From contig JACRON010000191.1 in the NCBI GenBank assembly GCA_016214425.1, forward strand, positions 1-11,413: a DNA stretch of 11,413 bases, given 5' to 3'. Within the stretch, counting starts at the first letter, position 1, and every line of letters starts with the position of its first letter. The notes beneath the pieces are model-generated. The model was given only the letters and a program-made list of their open reading frames with translations, was not told the DNA's origin and made no database searches. A program made the translations under genes and the position numbers. This document shows, piece by piece, positions 6,694 through 11,413 of the stretch. This DNA is from Nitrospirota bacterium (lineage in GTDB: Bacteria > Nitrospirota > CAKKRA01 > 9FT-COMBO-42-15).

Positions 6694-8190
6694 TTAGTCG
6701 TCTTTCTTTTCTGATGCCCTGACTGCCCTGTTAAATGCCCAGTTCTCAATCTCCTTTATCTGCTCATCCATTGTAATTGATAACGGCACTGTCCTGTTTA
6801 TAGCAGTCATTAAATCATGCTGTTTCATTTCCCTGTTTTCGCTGAATGCCTCATACATGGCTGATGATACTATCTGCTCAATCTCAGCGCCGCTAAAGCC
6901 TTTTGTGGAGTGTGCAAGCAAATCTATATCAAAATAGTGCGGATTGTTCTTTCTCTTTTCAAGGTGTATCCTGAATATCTGGTGCCTCTCTGCCTTATTC
7001 GGCAGGGTTACATAGAAGATTTCGTCAAATCTTCCCTTTCGCATTATCTCTGCAGGAAGCAGATGTATTGCATTTGCAGTTGCAGCAACAAATACAAAGC
7101 TGTCCTTTTCCTGCATCCATGTAAGAAATGTCCCCAATACCCTTGTAGCAGAGCCGCCCTCTGCTTTAAAGCCCTGAATAGATATGCCTGCCTCTATCTC
7201 GTCTATCCAGAGTATGCACGGTGCAATTGCCTCTGCGCTGTTAATAGCTTTTCTCAGGCACTCTTCTGCTGAGCCAAAGGTCCCTTCGTATACCCTTGAC
7301 ATATCAAGCCTGATTAGCGGCAAACCCCAGAAAGAGGCAATTGCCTTTACAAATAAGCTTTTGCCGCAGCCGCTTATCCCAGTCATCAATACGCCCTTTG
7401 GTTTGGACAGGCCGAAGTCCTGAGCCTCTTTGGAAAATAGATTTGCCCTTTTACTAAGCCATGACTTTAAATTTTCCATGCCGCCGACTTCGTCTATTCT
7501 TATTGTATTAATAACATACTCTAATACTCCGCTCTTTTTAATAAGATTGTATTTCTCCTCTAATGCTGTGTTTACAACAGAGTCGTCAAGCGCGGTCTTT
7601 CCAATAAGCGCCCTTTTGATCGCCCTGTCTGCCTCATTATATGTAAGGCCCAATACAGCATTTACAATCTTAGTTTTTAAGGCAGGTGTGATGGCTGCTT
7701 CCTGAATATTCTTCTGAATTTTTACAAGGCTTAAAAAGAGTGTTTCTAATTCGTCCCTCAAAGGCAGGCCGAGTTCTACAGCAGCCATATTGTTCTTCAG
7801 GTCGTCAGGGATTGTCAGCCTTGGCGCAGTAATAAAAATGGTTTTATAGGTATCACGAATGCCTTTATATACCTCTTTTAATTTCCTTATTACTGCCGGT
7901 TCATTAATAGACCACTGGATATCTTCCATGATAATAAATGCCACTTCTTTTAAGTTAATCATCCAATTGATTGCATCAGCAGGTGTTTTTGCAGAATCAA
8001 CAGGCTTTCCGTTTAATTCAATCCCCTTTGTGCATGTCCATGTGTAGGCATTGATTGGTTTAGAGAAGGTTGTTTCTGCAAGCGTCTTTATGAGCCTTTC
8101 AACCCTTTCCTCTTCCTCTGATTCTATGTAGATGATAGGCGTCTTTGCAACTACCATCTTTTTAACTGTTTCTAATAAGAGTTTTGACAT
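6694..8190 (-). CDS. Ycf46-like AAA+ ATPase
   Basis: The 498-residue cytoplasmic protein has a degenerate N-terminal ATPase-like half (about 1-200, starting KTPIIYIESEEEERV, a region typical of Ycf46 relatives) and a complete C-terminal AAA+ module. In the latter: Walker A GISGCGKS (271-278), Walker B CILWIDEIE (325-333, D330/E331), sensor-1 asparagine in ATANAIHLLP (N373), an arginine-finger region MRKGRFDE (383-390), and sensor-2 GFSGAEIEQI (431-440). All residues needed for ATP hydrolysis are present. The family is named after a chloroplast/cyanobacterial gene but is widespread in bacteria; its cellular job and partners are poorly defined. The gene starts at the ATG 8188-8190 with GGAG 10 bases upstream, 33 bases after the RND pump stop, so it is probably the second gene of that transcript. 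No protease domain is fused, which excludes FtsH. Confidence 0.88.
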   Translation of the reverse strand: MSKLLLETVKKMVVAKTPIIYIESEEEERVERLIKTLAETTFSKPINAYTWTCTKGIELNGKPVDSAKTPADAINWMINLKEVAFIIMEDIQWSINEPAVIRKLKEVYKGIRDTYKTIFITAPRLTIPDDLKNNMAAVELGLPLRDELETLFLSLVKIQKNIQEAAITPALKTKIVNAVLGLTYNEADRAIKRALIGKTALDDSVVNTALEEKYNLIKKSGVLEYVINTIRIDEVGGMENLKSWLSKRANLFSKEAQDFGLSKPKGVLMTGISGCGKSLFVKAIASFWGLPLIRLDMSRVYEGTFGSAEECLRKAINSAEAIAPCILWIDEIEAGISIQGFKAEGGSATRVLGTFLTWMQEKDSFVFVAATANAIHLLPAEIMRKGRFDEIFYVTLPNKAERHQIFRIHLEKRKNNPHYFDIDLLAHSTKGFSGAEIEQIVSSAMYEAFSENREMKQHDLMTAINRTVPLSITMDEQIKEIENWAFNRAVRASEKKDD

Positions 8191-8223
8191 GTGGTTTTTA
8201 CTCCAATATGTTTAGGAATTTTA

Positions 8224-11200
8224 CTATTTATAAAACCTCGCAATCTTCTTAAATCTTTCTTTTACTGGTATTAATGACTTCATTTCTCGTATCCTTGAAA
8301 ATATTTTCAGCTTCCCAATGTCATCCAATAGTGAGTATACCACAGGCGTAATAAGAAGTGTAACAAGAAGACAGAGGGCCTGGCCGCCTACTACTGTTGT
8401 GGCAAGCGATGCCCTTGATGCAGAGCCGTCTCCTCTGCCTAAGGCAACAGGGAGCATTCCAGCAATAATTGCAAAAGTAGTCATTAATATGGGCCTCAGC
8501 CTTGCCCTGTCTGCTTCCATCTGTGCCTCATGGCGTTCCATGCCCTTTGCTCTTAAGGTGTTTGTGTAGTCAACTTGCAGGATGGCGTTCTTTTTTACAA
8601 CGCCTATGAGTACGAACATGCCCATGATGCTGTATATATTTATGGTGGAGTGTCCTATAATAAGACTTAATATGCCAAAGGGGATGCTCAGGAAGATTGA
8701 CACCATTATGCTAAGCGGGTGAGAGAAGCTTTCAAACTGGGCAGCTAAGACCATATAGATAAATATTAGGCTCAATACAAAGGCAATCATGAAATTTTTG
8801 AATGCCTCTGCCATCAGCTTTCCCCTGCCTAAAAATACCATGGAGTACTCATTGGGCATATTGAGCTCCTTAACAATTGCGCCTGCCTGAGAAACAGCTT
8901 CGCCGAGCGGTTTGTTGTATAGATTAGAGATGATGCTTATCTGCCTCTCCTGTGCATATCTATCAATCTGCCCCGGGCTTAGTCCTGATGTTAAATCAGC
9001 TACATTGTTTAATTTAATCAGCCTTCCCCTTGCCGGCACATAGAGCTGCGATATTACTGCCGCATCTTTCCTGTAATCAGCTATCAACCTTAATCTGATA
9101 TCATACTGGTCATCCCCTTCCCTGTAAAAAGAAATCCTTTCACCGCCAACCATAGTTCTGAGGCTTGATGCAATATCTTCAACCCTTACACCCAAATCTG
9201 ATGCCTTTGCCCTGTCTATTCTTACCTGTGTTTCAGGGTGCCTCAATGCCTGGCCTGTATCTACATCCACAAAGCCGGGTATTACAGAGAGCTTTTTTAT
9301 TATTTTATCAGTATAATCTCCAAGCCTGTCCATATCAGACCCCCTTATTACCATATTAAAGGGTGTCTGCTTGAAGCCGCCGCCGGAGATAAGGCTTATC
9401 TGCTGAACGCTTAGCCTGAGATTAGAATATTTTTTCAGCATCTTTCTTGCATCCTGCATAATCTCATTCTGCGTCCTTTTCCTCTCTTTTATTTTCTTTA
9501 GCTCAATATATATAGACCCGTCTGTAATATTGGAAAGATACGCGCCTCTGACGCCAATAGTTGTGAAGAGATGCACTACCTCAGGAATCTTCTTTAAATC
9601 TTCCTCTACTTGACCAAGTATTTCGCTGCTTTTAGCAATTGATGAACCAGGCGGTGTTTCCACAATTACCTCAAATTCACTCATATCATCGTCAACAATA
9701 AATTCTACCTTTGCAAAGCGTATAAGGAGTATAGGGGAAAGAAATATAAGCAATGCCGCTATTGAAACTATTATGCGGTGATGGAGGCACCATTGAAGCG
9801 CCTGCTCGTATTTACCTTCCAGAATAGAATAAAATCTGGACTCCTTTGTTTTTTTATGTCCGTCTTTTTCACCAGCCGGCAGCCTTAAAAATCTTGATGA
9901 GAGCATGGGTGTAAGTGTAAAGGCAACGAGCAGAGATATGCCGATAGCAAAGGTCGCAGTGATGCCAAAGCTCTGCCAGAATCTGCCCACAATGCCGGAC
10001 ATAAATGCCACTGGAAGGAATATAACAACAAGAGATAGGGTAGTTGCCATAACAGCAAGCGCAATCTCCTTTGTCCCGCTTAGCGCTGCCTTGATAGGAG
10101 GAAGCTTCTCTTCCTCTATATGTCTGAATATGTTTTCAAGCACAATAATTGCATCGTCAATAACAATGCCTGTTGAAACAGAGAGGGCAAGCATGGTCAT
10201 ATTATTTAAGCTATAGCCCATATAACGCATGGCAGTAAATGTAGCAATTATGGATGAAGGTATTGCTATAGCAGCAATTATTGCAATCCGGAGATTTCTG
10301 ATAAAAAACAGGACAATGAGGCTGGCAAAAACGCCGCCTAAAACAAGGTGGTCATTTACCTCGCTTATGGCGCGTCTAATAAACTTGGACTGGTCCCTGA
10401 CAATATCTATCTTTACATCCTGAGGAAGAAATGCCTTTATTTCTTCAAGTTTTTCTCTTATTCTGTCAACAACCTGTACAGTATTTGTGCCAGACTGTTT
10501 TCTGACAAGGAGGGATACTGCATTATTCCCGTCAAGCCTTGAGATCGTTCTTGCTTCTACCTCTCCGTCAATAATAGTCCCGATATCCTTTATCCTTACC
10601 GGCCCGCCTTTAAAATCAGCAACAATCAGCTCATTAAAGTCTGAGACCTTTTCAATCCTGCCGAGTGTTCGCAGGCCCTCCTCCCTTGCCTGCCATGTAA
10701 TTCTTCCGCCCGGGATCTCTGCATTCTGCTTTCTTATAGCCTCTTTTACCTGCTGGATGGATAGATTATAGGCAGAAAGCCTCTCAGGATTTATGACAAC
10801 CTGAATCTCCCTTTTTCTGTCTCCAACCAATGATATTGCGCCGATATCCTTCACAGTCTCAAGCGGCCGTTTTATCCTTTTATCTGCTAAGTCTGTTATC
10901 TCCCTTGCAGAGCGTTTGCCTGAGACGATAATTGCCATGATAGGCGCTGCATCAGGGTCAAATTTTTCAATGACCGGTGCATCTGTTCCAGGAGGGAATC
11001 GGGAGGCTATGCCAGATACCTTTTCCCTTACATCGTTTGCAGCAACATCTATGTTCTTTTCAAGGAGGAATGTGGCAAATACCTGAGACTGGCCTTCAAT
11101 TGTGCTTGACCTTAGCTCGTCAATGCCGTTAATAGTATTTACTACCTCTTCTATCTTTTTGGTTATCTGAGTCTCTATCTCTTCAGGGCTGGCGCCTTCA

Positions 11201-11352
11201 AGTCTTGTAGTAATGGTTACAGTGGGCAGGTCAACCTTTGGAAACAGGTCTATCCCAAGCTGTCTCCATGACGCAATACCAAGCACCACAAGGGACATGA
11301 TTAGCATTGTGGTAAAGACAGGTCTTTTTATGCAGATTTCATAGAGTGACAT
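8224..11352 (-). CDS. RND efflux transporter, HAE-1 (AcrB/MexB-like) family
   Basis: At 1042 residues this is full-length for an RND pump subunit. It shows the internal duplication: membrane helix 1 near 11-31, a large periplasmic loop, helices 2-6 at about 335-480, helix 7 near 527-545, a second periplasmic loop, and helices 8-12 at about 850-1010. The proton-relay residues are in place: D399-D400 in GIVIDDAIIVLEN (AcrB D407/D408) and K921 in VVKKNAIL (AcrB K940). The adjacent aspartates point to HAE-1 (drugs, lipophilic compounds) and against the HME heavy-metal branch. Such pumps work as inner-membrane trimers with a membrane-fusion protein and an outer-membrane channel; neither is in the window, and the fusion protein is expected upstream, past the right edge. 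The start is ATG 11350-11352, with AGGAG 10 bases upstream (11367-11363), giving the usual N-terminus (MSLYEICIKRPVFTTM). Substrate is unknown. Confidence 0.95.
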   Translation of the reverse strand: MSLYEICIKRPVFTTMLIMSLVVLGIASWRQLGIDLFPKVDLPTVTITTRLEGASPEEIETQITKKIEEVVNTINGIDELRSSTIEGQSQVFATFLLEKNIDVAANDVREKVSGIASRFPPGTDAPVIEKFDPDAAPIMAIIVSGKRSAREITDLADKRIKRPLETVKDIGAISLVGDRKREIQVVINPERLSAYNLSIQQVKEAIRKQNAEIPGGRITWQAREEGLRTLGRIEKVSDFNELIVADFKGGPVRIKDIGTIIDGEVEARTISRLDGNNAVSLLVRKQSGTNTVQVVDRIREKLEEIKAFLPQDVKIDIVRDQSKFIRRAISEVNDHLVLGGVFASLIVLFFIRNLRIAIIAAIAIPSSIIATFTAMRYMGYSLNNMTMLALSVSTGIVIDDAIIVLENIFRHIEEEKLPPIKAALSGTKEIALAVMATTLSLVVIFLPVAFMSGIVGRFWQSFGITATFAIGISLLVAFTLTPMLSSRFLRLPAGEKDGHKKTKESRFYSILEGKYEQALQWCLHHRIIVSIAALLIFLSPILLIRFAKVEFIVDDDMSEFEVIVETPPGSSIAKSSEILGQVEEDLKKIPEVVHLFTTIGVRGAYLSNITDGSIYIELKKIKERKRTQNEIMQDARKMLKKYSNLRLSVQQISLISGGGFKQTPFNMVIRGSDMDRLGDYTDKIIKKLSVIPGFVDVDTGQALRHPETQVRIDRAKASDLGVRVEDIASSLRTMVGGERISFYREGDDQYDIRLRLIADYRKDAAVISQLYVPARGRLIKLNNVADLTSGLSPGQIDRYAQERQISIISNLYNKPLGEAVSQAGAIVKELNMPNEYSMVFLGRGKLMAEAFKNFMIAFVLSLIFIYMVLAAQFESFSHPLSIMVSIFLSIPFGILSLIIGHSTINIYSIMGMFVLIGVVKKNAILQVDYTNTLRAKGMERHEAQMEADRARLRPILMTTFAIIAGMLPVALGRGDGSASRASLATTVVGGQALCLLVTLLITPVVYSLLDDIGKLKIFSRIREMKSLIPVKERFKKIARFYK

Positions 11353-11366
11353 TGAATTTAAACTCC

Positions 11367-11401
11367 TATAAACCCTAAATCCTAAGCACTAAATTCTAAA
11401 C
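11367..11401. repeat. Seven-base tandem array upstream of the RND gene
   Basis: Five successive heptamers on the + strand: TATAAAC, CCTAAAT, CCTAAGC, ACTAAAT, TCTAAAC, consensus yCTAAAy (the first unit is the weakest). TTGAATTT (11352-11359) and AAATTCAA (11402-11409) form an 8-bp inverted repeat flanking the array, possibly by chance in AT-rich DNA. The array touches the Shine-Dalgarno of the RND gene and fills nearly all visible upstream sequence, so in the mRNA it would lie immediately 5' of the ribosome site. It may continue beyond the window. Confidence 0.5.
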
Positions 11402-11413
11402 AAATTCAAAATC

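Noticed and set aside
6910..7272. A 120-codon + strand cysteine-rich frame
   Set aside because: It runs antisense through the conserved Walker motifs of the AAA ATPase; its cysteines arise from the opposite strand's codons.
9905..10216. A 103-codon + strand frame
   Set aside because: It is antisense to conserved membrane helices of the RND pump and lacks independent support.
8224..11352. Heavy-metal (CzcA/CusA-type) RND pump
   Set aside because: The fourth-helix motif has adjacent aspartates (D399-D400) as in HAE-1 pumps, not the spaced acidic pattern of the metal branch.

Overview
The window carries five protein genes, one tRNA gene and two short-period repeat arrays. The host looks Gram-negative, because it encodes an inner-membrane RND pump of the tripartite type. 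The DNA is moderately AT-rich, uses AGG/AGA and ATA codons freely, and encodes the CCA end of its tRNA. My impression, from style only and with low confidence, is an uncultured Nitrospirota- or Deltaproteobacteria-like lineage; nothing in the window proves the taxon.

Left part (1-2289, + strand): the 3' portion of a B12-binding radical SAM enzyme runs in from the left edge and is followed 18 bases later by a CorA-type magnesium/divalent-cation channel. The two are probably co-transcribed.

Centre (2363-6106): two genes face each other tail to tail with only 5 bases between their stop codons. The + strand gene encodes an HNH nuclease with two zinc-ribbon-like cysteine sets. The - strand gene encodes an 895-residue protein with two complete sets of DNA-methyltransferase motifs. 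Together they look like a Type II restriction-modification system. The paired methylase units suggest an asymmetric recognition site in which each strand is methylated by its own unit. The methylase has a near-consensus sigma-70 promoter (TTGACA, 17 bases, TATCAT); the nuclease has no convincing Shine-Dalgarno or promoter.

Middle spacer (6107-6693): an approximately 330-base stretch without a recognisable gene holds a few small hairpins and a REP-like G-run. It is followed by a tRNA-Thr(CGU) gene with its own promoter, whose -35 box lies in a perfect inverted repeat. Just beyond is a 76-base imperfect palindrome built from two opposed arrays of a degenerate 8-base unit (GGnGAnnn).

Right part (6694-11352, - strand): a full-length HAE-1 family RND efflux transporter is followed 33 bases later by a Ycf46-like AAA+ ATPase, probably in one transcript. 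The transporter's membrane-fusion partner would be expected just beyond the right edge. The short upstream spacer at that edge contains a 7-base tandem array (consensus yCTAAAy on the + strand).
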